Part shown: positions 1-11,400 of the stretch, in pieces | How positions within the stretch are numbered: position 1 is the stretch's first letter | How the letters are laid out: each line of letters begins with the position of its first letter | Assembly: GCA_002245135.1 (NCBI GenBank) | Contig: NGBS01000626.1 | Location: forward strand, 1-40,949 | From: Proteromonas lacertae | Lineage: Eukaryota > Sar > Bigyra > Opalinata > Proteromonadidae | Length of the DNA stretch: 40,949 bases | Direction: 5' to 3' | Notes under the pieces: model-generated | Database searches by the model: none | Seen by the model: the letters and a program-made list of their open reading frames with translations, nothing else | What the model was told of the DNA's origin: nothing | Position numbers and translations under genes: made by a program

Positions 1-815
1 TCAAATGATATACATCATCAAACTTATTCATTCTTTAAGTTCAGACTTCAGATGTTGTATTTCTGTTAATCATGTATAAATAAGTACAATGCATCTGGAA
101 GTTTCTCAAATATCATCTTATATATAAAATTTTAAAAATCAAATTTTCTTTACTAAAATTCAAATGATATACATCATCAAACTTATTCATTCTTTAAGTT
201 TCCAGACTTCAGATGTTGTATTTCTGTTAATCATTTATAGATAAGTACAATACATCTGGAAGTTTATCAAATATCATCTTATATATAAAATTTTAAAAAT
301 CAAATTTTCTACTAAAATTCAAATGATATACATCATCAAACTTATTCATTCTTTAAGTTCAGACTTCAGATGTTGTATTTCTGTTAATCATTTATAGATA
401 AGTACAATGCATCTGGAAGTTTATCAAATATCATCTTATATATAAAATTTTAAAAATCAAATTTTCTTACTAAAATTCAAATGATATATATCACCAACTT
501 ATTCATTCTTTAAGTTCAGACTTCAGATGTTGTATTTCTGTTAATCATTTATAGATAAGTACAATACATCTGGAAGTTTATCAAATATCATCTTATATAT
601 AAAATTTTAAAAATCAAATTTTCTTACTAAAATTAAAATGATATACATCATCAAACTTATTCATTCTTTAAGTTCAGACTTCAGATGTTGTATTTCTTTT
701 AATCATGTATAAATAAGTACAATGCATCTGGAAGTTTATCAAATATCATCTTATATATAAAATTTTAAAAATCAAATTTTCTTACTAAAATTCAAATGAT
801 ATACATCCATCACCA
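1..815. repeat. Tandem satellite, ~158-bp unit, five copies plus a partial sixth
   Basis: Units begin at about 1, 160, 319, 477, 634 and 792, giving a period of 157-159 bp; the sixth is cut off after about 24 bp. Copies differ by a few substitutions and 1-3 bp indels, so the array is young or homogenised. Each unit contains an imperfect inverted repeat: an arm around AGACTTCAGATGTTGTA pairs with a downstream arm around TACAATGCATCTGGAAGT, about 30 bp apart. A run close to AAAATTTTAAAAATCAAATTTT ends each unit. No coding potential was seen. The array is open at the window start, so its full copy number is unknown. Confidence 0.93.
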
Positions 816-866
816 ATAATTTTTGTAAATTATTATTATTACAATTGATCATCATTTTAAAATTTC

Positions 867-1463
867 TTGATGAATTTTATAAATTATTATTTTATATTTT
901 TTATAATATATAAAATTATGTTTATTGGTGATAGAAATAATAATACATCAGATATTGATACAAAAGAGATTGCAAGTGAGATATCAAAAAATGTTAGTGT
1001 TAATATAGATATTCAAACATTATCAGATTCCATATCACAAAAGATTCAAATACCAACACCTAATATAACTGTAGATAGTAATAGTATATCAACCTATATA
1101 AATAAGCCAATAAATGATAATACTGATACTAAAACAAAAGCAATAAAAGATGAAGTAGATCAAATTTATAATGAAGTAGATACAATAAGAAATATTGGTA
1201 GAGTTGTAGGTTGTAATGATTATAATACTGATGAAGAATTATATATGACTCAAGGTTTTGGTAGATATGATTCAATTTATAATCATCTTAAATTAATAAA
1301 TATATATAATCCACAACCTTATAGTATTCAAAACACAACATGGACTGTAAAAGTTACTAATAATGATTCATCAGAATCAATTATAGATCAGATACCTATT
1401 AAAGTTACAATATTCATGAATTCTATAAGAATCAAAATTTATAATACATCAATTAATTTATAA
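867..1463 (+). CDS. Unrecognised protein; possible remains of a virus-like element
   Basis: A 198-codon frame, but the likelier start is the Met at 918, because the first 17 residues are only Phe/Tyr/Ile-rich leader. The protein is rich in Asn, Ile, Ser and Asp and has a short heptad-like stretch (residues about 85-105, around DEVDQIYNEVDTI), then a region that looks beta-rich. I do not recognise the family. Coding-like composition continues to about 1800, so the gene looks damaged, with about one break. It differs from its host neighbours in lacking GTAT...TAG introns. It sits beside a satellite array and resembles the virus-like block at the other end of the window in style only, so the fossil reading is an inference with low confidence. 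It could also be an ordinary unknown gene. Confidence 0.35.
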   Translation: MMNFINYYFIFFIIYKIMFIGDRNNNTSDIDTKEIASEISKNVSVNIDIQTLSDSISQKIQIPTPNITVDSNSISTYINKPINDNTDTKTKAIKDEVDQIYNEVDTIRNIGRVVGCNDYNTDEELYMTQGFGRYDSIYNHLKLINIYNPQPYSIQNTTWTVKVTNNDSSESIIDQIPIKVTIFMNSIRIKIYNTSINL

Positions 1464-1800
1464 TGATAGATCAAATATAAAACAAATTGATATTTATCTA
1501 GATGATAATCATTTATTATCAAAATTATATAGTAATCAATCTGTATTAACTGATTTTTATAATAAGCTTGTTGAAAAATACCCTAATGATGGTAGTAATG
1601 TTATATCATTCCCATTACAAATTTATAATAATGAACAATACCCACCATTATACATACCAACACATTTTATATTAATAAATGATAATAAACCTAATCTACA
1701 TTTACAAAGTGATAGTATTGAAGGTTATCAAAAACAATGCATATTACCAGATGTTATTGATATTATGAATATTGATTATGATATTATCAATCCTTTATAA

Positions 1801-2142
1801 TATACTATTTATTACATCATCAATATCTTTTAGTATAATTTTAGTATATTTTTAGTGAATTATAAACACCTTTTATTAATTTTAGTGAAATCCCACCATG
1901 TATTATAAAATATTTATCCCATCATCCTTTATATCCCTACCAGTAAAACCAGTAGAACTTAGAATAACATAGCTTGTAGCGACCTGTTCTACCCCTGCCG
2001 TGGCTACTGTAGAGAAAGACTATAGATCAATATTTTACTATTAATCCATCAGTAATTAATATTTCAAATTTTTTAATTTGTTTCCTCAATATTTTAAACA
2101 TTTTGGATATTTTGGGTATAGGAACACTAAATATCCTGTTTT
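1801..2142. other. Intergenic gap with a small GC-richer patch
   Basis: No gene can be supported here. Most of it is AT-rich, but about 1970-2026 is roughly half G+C, unlike its surroundings. This patch contains GTAGC and GCTAC arms about 22 bp apart that could form a short stem. It might be a small structured RNA, a decayed coding fragment or a 3' signal; none of these is shown. Confidence 0.4.
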
Positions 2143-3507
2143 TTAATATCCTCTATAATATATAACATTCCATTCAGGTGGATGAACTTTTCTCTGTTTC
2201 AACCCAGCCCAATCAACATCACTGAAGAATTTGGTTGACATTATATCTTCTGTGACTTGAGGTCTATCTTTAGTCTCTTTCTTCAATAACCATTGTATTA
2301 ATTCAACAAACTCACTAGACAAGTATTCTGGGTAAGTTGGTTCTTCATTTAATATTTTCTGGTGTCTAACCATCCTATTTTTAGCGCTAAATGGAGCATT
2401 ACCACAACACAACTCATACAGTAAATTACCATACTGCCAGTAGTCTAATGTTCGATCATGACCAGTGGAGCATCCCCTTAGCATTTCAGGTGCATAATAC
2501 AAATCAGTGCCACATATTGTATATGTCTTAGATTCAGAAGCTTTTAATATCTTACTCAAACCGAAATCTGTTAATAACGCATGTCCTTCATCATCTAGTA
2601 ATATATTCTCTGGTTTTATATCACGATGTAATATATTATGAAAATGTAAATGATCTAATGCCAATAATACCTCTGATCCATAAAATTTAACCATATACTC
2701 AGGAAACTTCCCTTTTCTCTTCAAGACATTATATAAATCACCACCAGAGCAATATTGCTGTGCATAATACAATGCACGATTGTCCTGAAAGGCAAAACAA
2801 AGGTTTACTATGTAAGGATGACCAGAAACTTTTTGAAATATTGCTCTTTCTTCTACACAGTGACGTAATAGACTACTACTCTCTACATATGCTTTCTTTA
2901 ATGCCACTAATGTATTGGATGGTATATGACGAGATAAATATACTTCACCAAAAGCACCTTTACCGATACTTTTGATTATTTCAAAATCACTTAATTGGGG
3001 ACGGATTGAACTGTTTCGGAGATATTTTAACCAATTATCACGGATATCTTGATCGCTGATGTTTAAAATCAATCCACGACCTTTACTATTTTCAATTTTT
3101 ATTAAATACTGTTTTTTATCATTATCATCTTCTATTGATAGTCGACATGCATTCAAATCTAATAATCGGTCAGGATCTAATATGGAATGAGGACCTGTGT
3201 ATGGATCTGAAGGTAGATTTTTTGCTTTTCTGGTAGCGTGGAAATCTAATGCCACTTTTGTGGCATTTCGACCAAAACATAATAAATATCGAGATTTTAT
3301 TACGAAATAACGAGCAGTTGTATAACCACCAAAAAATCGACGTTTCTTTTTGAAAAAATTCTCATGCAAAGCAGGCAGCTTTTTAAGCAGTTGATGAGTA
3401 TCACTATCATGATTTTTACATACGTCTTCAGCTAATTCTTCTAATTCTAAACCAGCCTTTTTTTCTTCTTTATCTATTAAAATTATTACCACATTTTACA
3501 TACACAT
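2143..3507 (-). CDS. AGC-family Ser/Thr protein kinase with N-terminal PH domain
   Basis: Best model is complement(2143..3473, 3504..3507), 444 aa, with a 30-nt intron (3474-3503) after a four-base first exon (ATGT). Without splicing, the frame has no ATG at its 5' end. Residues about 40-156 look like a PH domain and about 165-420 are the kinase domain: glycine loop GKGAFGEV near 172, VALKK with Lys near 194, HRDIKPEN with Asp near 286, DFG near 304, and APE near 330. All catalytic residues are present, so it should be active. After the kinase core there is only a short AGC-type tail (KVHPPEWN) and no hydrophobic motif. The usual DWW of AGC kinases reads DYW. The PH-kinase order suggests membrane-lipid recruitment as in Akt-like enzymes, but orthology is not clear. 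The kinase call is firm; the first exon is tentative. Confidence 0.9.
3474..3503 (-). other. 30-nt intron behind a 4-nt first exon
   Basis: On the minus strand this reads GTATGT...TTTTAATAG, matching the donor and acceptor style of the other introns here. Removing it joins ATGT to AT AAA GAA and gives a protein starting MYKEEKK. Left in, the only ATG at this point runs into a stop after two codons. Confidence 0.55.
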
Positions 3508-3683
3508 TATATTGAGCTTATTTTTATTATATAATCAGCAATTCAGATTTAAGAAGAATTGAGAGAAAAAATAATATTCAGTTTCGTTAACCAGTTTCAT
3601 TTTTCAATAACCCCAAAAAATAAACAATCAAAAATTCATAAAACAGAATAATAACAAGAAAATAATAATATAATTACAACAAT

Positions 3684-5326
3684 CTATGAATTATTGTAGA
3701 TTTCGTCTGAAGGACTTAAAACATCATTCTCAGATAAAACTCGAGGAATTAAATTATTTCCTGCACAATAAATTCCATCAAAACAACTACAATCAAATCC
3801 ATCAAACTTATGATTTTCATCTTCTAAACTTTTTACAGCATTTCTTAAACCATCTAATGTTTGATAAACTATCCAATCAGCTCCTATTGATGAAGCTATT
3901 TCACTAGAATCTTTTTTATTATAAGCAATTAATTCTCCATGAGTTGGCATATCAATTCCATATACATTTGGATGTAAAACTGGAGGAGAGGCTATTCCAA
4001 AATACACTTTCTTTGCTCCACTAGTTCTCAACATTTCAATTATTTCTTTGGAAGTTGTACCTCGAACGATTGAATCATCGATTAATAATACACGCTTGCC
4101 TTGAATTTCTGACTATTTTTTATTTTAAATAAAATAATAATATATTTATATATATATACTCTCAATGGATTTAATTTCATTCGAACTGCATTAATTCTCA
4201 TTGATTGACCTGGCATTATAAAAGTTCGAGCTACATATCGATTCTTTATTAAACCTTCAGTATATGGCTTACCAAGAGCTTCAGCTGTTGATAAAGCAGT
4301 ACATCGGGAAGTCTCAGGAACTGGAGATACAATATCAATATCATCTTCTAATTTTAATTCTTTTATTTGTTTTGCTAATTCAATTCCCATCATTTTTCTA
4401 GCTTGATGAACAGATACATGATCAATTATTGAATCAGGACGAGCAATATAAACATATTCAAATATGCAAGGTTGAAGTTTATTATCTTCATGAACGATTC
4501 GTTTATTTAGATTTCCATCATTATCAATTATTATACATTCACCAGGTAATATATCATCTATTAATTCATAACCTAATACATCTAACGAAACACTTTCAGA
4601 AGCAATACAATAATCAACTTCTATATAATAATAATAATAATAATATATACTTCCATTATTTTCTCTTTTTCCATAACATACTGGTCTAATACCATTTGGA
4701 TCTCTAAATCCGACTATTCCAAACCCATGAATCATTGCTACCACAGCATAAGCACCTTTACATAATTTCATTACTTTCTTAGCTGCTTCAAATACGATAT
4801 CACTACAGATTTCTTTATCTCGAGTTAGATTCAAGATTTCATCTGCGAATATATTCATGATTAACTCACTGTCAGAATTGGTATTAGTGTGACGTGTTTT
4901 TAATGTCTTTACTACTTCTCCTGCGTTTATCAAATTTCCATTTTGAGCTACAGCTATACCATAAGGAGTATTGGTATAAAAGGGTTGAGCTTCAGCTGCT
5001 TTACAGGCTGCTGCTGATGGATAACGACAATGTCCAATTCCCATATATCCTGGTAAGGTACTTAGGGTTTTCTCATTGAAAACACTATTAAATTAAACCA
5101 ATTATTGCCTTTTATGGAATTATAAATATACTCATTAACAAAACCTTCGTTTTTACACAAGTTAATTCTGTCTCCATCACTAGTGATCATACCAGCACTA
5201 TCTATGAAACTAATTAGAAGTTTAAATACCTTGACCTCTGTGCTGGAGCATTGTAAGTCCGGTCACAATCTCCTGTCTAACATTGTTCTTTTTGTTAGCG
5301 AGGATTATTCCAATAATTCCACACAT
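3684..5326 (-). CDS. purF/ADE4: Amidophosphoribosyltransferase (glutamine PRPP amidotransferase)
   Basis: Catalyses the first committed step of de novo purine synthesis, making phosphoribosylamine from PRPP and glutamine in the cytosol. Model: complement(3684..4112, 4160..4620, 4651..5084, 5132..5201, 5230..5326), 496 aa, the usual length. The protein starts MCGIIGI, so Cys2 is the N-terminal nucleophile with no propeptide, as in the yeast enzyme. HRGQDSAG is completed across intron 1 (28 nt). The glutaminase domain shows GHCRYP and NGNL, and FRDPNGIRP follows. The phosphoribosyltransferase PRPP loop is VLLIDDSIVRGTTS. The yeast-type FEYVYIARPDS and KNRYVARTFIMP stretches are conserved. Intron 4621-4650 is 30 nt and stopless; unspliced it would add a run of tyrosines where yeast has none. 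There is no 4Fe-4S-type cysteine set. Presence of this enzyme argues against ciliates and Entamoeba, which salvage purines. Confidence 0.96.
4621..4650 (-). other. Stopless 30-nt intron in purF/ADE4
   Basis: On the coding strand it runs GTATATATTA...TTATATAG. It is a multiple of three without a stop, so it is invisible to frame-based gene calling. Removal turns a Tyr-rich insert into GKVDYCIASESV, which aligns without a gap to the family. Confidence 0.85.
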
Positions 5327-5477
5327 TTAAAAAACAGAATGACGATTTAAAAAAGTAATCCGTTACAATCAAATTAAATGGGATTTCATTCAAAATTTTT
5401 GAACCGAATGTCGATTCATTTGTTTTTGATGTTTTAAAGAAATGTAGTCATCCATATTATAATTAAAAATTATTAAT

Positions 5478-8400
5478 TTAATTACTACTACTTAATGAAT
5501 CTGTACTCAACTCTAACAAATCTAATTTATATTTCATAACTCTCTTTCTACAAGCATATTGCTTCCAATACTTTAAATAGGAGATTATTTTAGTTCTCAA
5601 TAAAGGATAACAATTTCTTCTAGATAAATTATCTAAAGCATATTTATCAGCTAAAATGTAGTTATCTCTCTGTTTTTTCTTCTTCAAATAATATATCTTC
5701 CACATTGTATAACATAACTCCATTAATTTCTTTGATTGATAAATAGAAGTATCTCTTTTGATAATTTCAATAAAACTATTCCTCTTCCACATATTATAGT
5801 ACTTTTTTATCATTTTCAATTTATAATATATCTCAGCCTTATGATTTTCATAATTCAATTTCTTAACATCATTCACATTCTCATTCCATAATTGAAAACA
5901 ACGACTAGTTATATAATAATTGTTCATTTGTATTGCTTGTTGTAGTTTATTATTATAATCATTACAATTCTCCCTCCATATCTTAAAATAATTACTCAAT
6001 ATACTGTTTCTATAAATTCTCTTTATTAATAATCCATTTTTCCATATATTATAATACTTTTCCATTATGTATTTATACTTCCAATAATATTGAAAATCAG
6101 TTATTAATTTCTTTGTATTACTATTAATATCTCTCCAACTATGAAATATCTTTTTGAGATGAATTAAATTCCATTTTTTTCTATACTTTTTAATTGAAAT
6201 GAATATCTTTATATTATTTTTCCATTCATAGAACGTTTTTAATATCAGTTTGTTATTATATGAATATTCTGCTCTGAATTGTTTGGATAATAATATCTTC
6301 TTCACTTTTCTTTTTAAAACTCTTTTTCTCCAATCATCAAAGAGGATTTTAAGTAATTGAAATTCATCTGAATAACTATACCAAAAATAAGAATAAATAT
6401 ATATTATTTTTATACTGTTTAATATTGGCTTGATATCTTTCAACGGCTATTTGTTCAATATATCCAAATACTTTTCTTAATTTCAAATGCATTTTGTATT
6501 TATTAATCCATTGATTATATGAATCTCTTAATACATGAGGTTTTATTAACTATATACAACAAAAATAAGAATGAATTATTATATTATATAATATACTCTA
6601 GTCATTTGTATAGTTCTATTTCTTAACTCTTTCATCTTTATTGTAATTTCACTCCAATTCTTTAAACTCTTCAATTTCATATTTATGTTATACAAATTTC
6701 TACTTTTCATATTATTTTCTTCATTGATTCTTTTATTGAAACTATAATTATGCCAATATTCTACAACATTGTGAATATAATGAGTTTTATAGAACTCAAC
6801 AGCTTTTTCATCATTATTAATATCCTTTTCAATCATTTTATCAGTCAATAATTTCCATTGAACGATTATTTTCTGAAATAATTTAAACATATATCTTTCA
6901 TTTATAATTTCTATTTGTTTTTTTCTCAATTGATATTTTAACTTCCATACATTAAATATACTACTAAGCTGATAATAATGATGTAAATTGATTAATTTTT
7001 TTTGTTTATCTTTCAAATATTCTCTGTTATTCCTATGGATTTGACTATATTCACATAAATATAATAAACTCTCTTTCATTATTTTTTTAATATAATAATC
7101 TATTGCTATTTTAATATTCATTTTATAATTTGAATATTCTTTTAATTTCTTAAACATTTTACTTAATAATCTATTTTCATAATATTGAATAGATATTTGA
7201 TATTTTTTATTGTCTATATAAATATTAAACCATTTTAGAAAAGATGATTTCAATTGGATGTGGTTGTGATTATATTTTATTTTATCACTTATTCTTTCAT
7301 AATATATTCGATATTTTTGTTTGTTTAATGTATAATTAAACCATTGTTTCATGATTTTCTTTAAATTTCTTCTAATTATTTCCTTTTTTAATTTTTTACT
7401 GTTTATTTTACCTATTGTATATCTTTTCCATGTTTTTAGTATTATTGTCTTTAAATATTTCATATAAATTGGATTTATTGAATGGTATAAAAATCTTAAA
7501 CTCTGTTTTCTTTTACAATACAAATATAATCTCTTCAAAGCTTTTCTCTTCTTCATTTTATTGAAAAGCTCGATTCTGGTTTGACAGAATATTTTTTTCA
7601 TACACCACTTTTTCCAAATTCTGAATATTTCTTTTTGTTGATAATATTTATGTCTATTTTCTATCTGATCCTGTATATTACTGTAATACAAATGAAATCT
7701 GTATTTCATATCAGTATAATCCTTCCAATTAGTCAAACATTTTCGAATTAAGTTCTTTTCATTATATTTTTCTACTATTTTAGTTTTCTTGTTGTATATA
7801 CTATTCTTATTCCATTCAATAATGATTTTGTGTAATAACAACTGATTATGTCTCATTTCTATAGCATTTTCACATACTTCAAAAAATCTTCTTTTCTGAT
7901 TCTTTTCTTCTTTATAATTATACCAAAAACGGATATATTTTTGAATTAAGAAGTTAGTATAGTATTTAGATGAACATTTTAATGTTTTCTTGTGTATATA
8001 ATACTTTTTCCACTCATTTATACATTTCTGCTTAATCCTCCTATTTTTCATCAATACATAATCACCCATTTTTATTTCCGCTATTGCTACTTTTTCTTTA
8101 TCATATAAATGATTTATATACCAAATACTATAGTAATTCTTTAATAAATGTGATTTATAGTGTTTATCAGCTTTATCTATATCATTTTTCATTTTTATTT
8201 CATCATTAATTCTCTCTTGAATGTTTTTTTCTACCTCTTCTCTATTTGGAGGTCTTATTATGATAAAATCATCATTAGGCTTGGATTTTGGTTTGATTGG
8301 TTTTTCAGATTTTGTTGATTTTGTCGATGATGAAGAAGAAGAATATGATGATAATGATTTTCTATTATTGTATTTCAATTGTTTAAGAGGTAATGATGAA

Positions 8401-11400
8401 GATCTCTTCATATTTTTCTTTGATAATTTAAATGATCTTGAGTCAGTCTTATTATCATTATTTGATTTAATTTGATTTATATTTGGTTGTTGATTTACCA
8501 CATTTGATGTTTGAACAGATTTGTTATTATCCTGTTTAGTTGAAGTCTGAATTGATTTGTCTGTAGTTGAATATGACGATGTTTCTAGGTTTCTTATTGA
8601 ATTGTATATAATAGGATAACTACCATTGGGTGTTTGTAAATATGAATATTTTGATGAAGAAGATGAAGATGATATAGATTTAGCAGTTTCTGGCTTAGTA
8701 GTTACTGTTGTTGATAATGAGGAAGAGGAATAAGAGGAGGAGGAAGAATACGAATAAGAAGATGATGAAATTTGAGGAATTATGAAATTTGGTTTGATTG
8801 GATTTGTCTGCTTATTTTCTATTACATCTTCATTATTATTATTATTATTATTATCACTAGAAATACTCTCTTTATCTGTTATATTAACAGTATTATTTGG
8901 TGTATATGTTGAATTTGATGGAAATGGATAAGTGATATCTGATGATTTATTATTACTATTATTATATGATATATTACTATTTGAAGGAATTGGATATAAA
9001 TTATTATTATTATTATCTTTTGAATTGGGTATACTTTTACTTTTACTATTATTTTTATTGATAATAGGATAAAAAGCTGATTGACTTAATGATGATGATG
9101 ATAACAATGATAATGATGTTGATATGGAAGAATCAATTACATCAACAGAATCTGATAATAATACCAATGATGGAGATGGAGATGGAGATGGAAGTAATGA
9201 AGGTAAAGAAATTGAAGAACGAGAAGGAGTTGATAATGGAGATGTTGATGATAATGACTTTGTACTTGTTTTATTCTTTTTGCTTTTATATTCATTCCAA
9301 TCTAATGGTTTATATGTAAACTGGTTGTGGTTAAGTCTTTCTAATATTGGATTGATTGTGTTATTGTTCTTATCATTACTATCACTACTTTGGCTTGATG
9401 AAGTTTGGGATTTGATTATAGTTGATATATCATTATTAAAAGGTAATGTTTCTATTTGTTTTTCTTTCTCTTTTTCTAATGATATTTCTTTATTATCATT
9501 TATTGGAGTTATATTTTCTTTTGCTATATTTATACCTGGGCTTATATTCAATATATTATCATTATTATTGTTGTTTAAATCATATATAATTGATGATAAT
9601 GTTGAATCTAATAAAGATGTTTCTAATGAATTAGACTGGCTATGATGCTGTTGTATTGAGATATTTCCATCTGATGATGATGAAGTAGGAGTTTTATTAT
9701 CAATTGGTGAAGAAGCAATGGATGTATCTATTATTAATGATTGTTCAGACGATTGTACTGATTGTTCTGTCGATTGTTGTTGTACTAATTTAGTCGGTTG
9801 TTCTGACTGTTTTATCGGTTGTTCTTCTGGTTGTTGTGATTGTTGTGAATCTATTGGATATGCTGAATAAGACAATGTTTTATTATTATAATTATTATTG
9901 GATGAATTATCAGGTAATATATAACCATTATTATATGGAGATAATGACTGTGATGGTGATGTTGGATTAATTATAGAGGAAGATGAAGGAGAATGAGATG
10001 ATTGAGATATTGGTGTTGTTGATAATGGTGTATCTATATTCTGTTGTTGTTGTTGTTGTTGTTGTATTTGGTTACTATTAAACCATTTATAATTTGGATC
10101 ATTCAAAGCAGATATTATTGAAGATAGTGATGAAGTACGTGATAGTACTTTCACACTCTCTTTTTTACTTTTCTCATCATCATTCTTATTGGATAATGAT
10201 GGGTTATATACTGTTAAAGGTGAATTTCTGTATGTATTATTATTTAAAGATGGTAATGGATATACACTATCAGGAGATGATAAAAACAACATTGAAGTTG
10301 ATGATGAAGTAGTGAGTAAATCCTTGTTAGTGATGTTATTAATAGAATTATTTGATTTATTTATTGCTGTTGTATTTGTTGATAAAAATGGATATGTTGC
10401 TGGTGTAGAATTTAAATTATTTCCATTTATTGATGTTTTACTTGAAGAAGATGAAGATAATGATGTATATAGTGGAGTTGATGATGTAAATACATTATTA
10501 ATAGATATTGGTGAGATTTCACTTATTAATTCATTTGATTGGTTAATTAATGGATAAACATCTTCTGGAGTCTCTAATAGTAATGGATTGATTGAAGTTA
10601 TTGAGTTATTATTATTTTGTGTAGATTGATTTGGTTTTGTTGTTATTGAAGGATATATTCTATATTCTAATTTTGGCTTATCAACATGATTATCATTCTT
10701 ATTATCTGTATTTGTTGTATTTGTTGTATTTGATGTATTTGATGTATTTGATGTATTTGATGTACTAGAGGATGTACTGGATGTGTATATTGTTAAATTA
10801 TTCAAATATTCTATCCATTTATTCATATATAATAACTCAATACGACATTTATAATGATATATTATCGATTTAAATAACTTTGAAATTATATTCAAATTCT
10901 TACAATATTTATACCAATTCACCAACAAATTTCTTATTTTTTTCTTTTTAAATTTATTTATTAAATAATTAATTAAATGATTTCTATCTTTATTCATTTT
11001 AAAACATAACAATACTTCTTTCTTATATCTTTGATTGATTAATTGTGTTAAAAGTGTTTTATTATAATTATAAAGAGAATTTCGATTATTTCTATTAATA
11101 TATATATATATATTTATTTATACTTTTGTATAGATAAATGTTCAATCAATTGTTTCATATTCTTTTTTCGTTTATTCTTTTGGTTAATTAACTCTTTATA
11201 AAGATAATGATATTTCATTTGTGATACTGTTTTTATAGCTTTTAGAATCTCTAATTTACTATGATTATGCTATTTGTTATATAATATTATTGTAAATTAT
11301 ACAGTTTCATCTTCACAATTTATTATATGATTTGCTAATTCTAAACTCATTTCATCATTCTCAATAATATTGTCATTTTCATTTAAATTACTGCTAAATG

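Noticed and set aside
1-815. CRISPR array
   Set aside because: The ~158-bp units are head-to-tail with no unique spacers, and the genes around it are eukaryotic.
2760-2975. Short plus-strand frame within the PH-AGC kinase
   Set aside because: Antisense to conserved kinase sequence; no features of its own.
4621-4650. Tyrosine run as a real feature of the purF product
   Set aside because: Explained by an unspliced stopless intron.
8221-10557. Several plus-strand open frames opposite the Sfi1-like insert (for example 9124-9645 and 10189-10557)
   Set aside because: They mirror Ser/Asn codon runs of the minus-strand gene and show hydrophobic or Asp-rich low-complexity products with no gene-like features.
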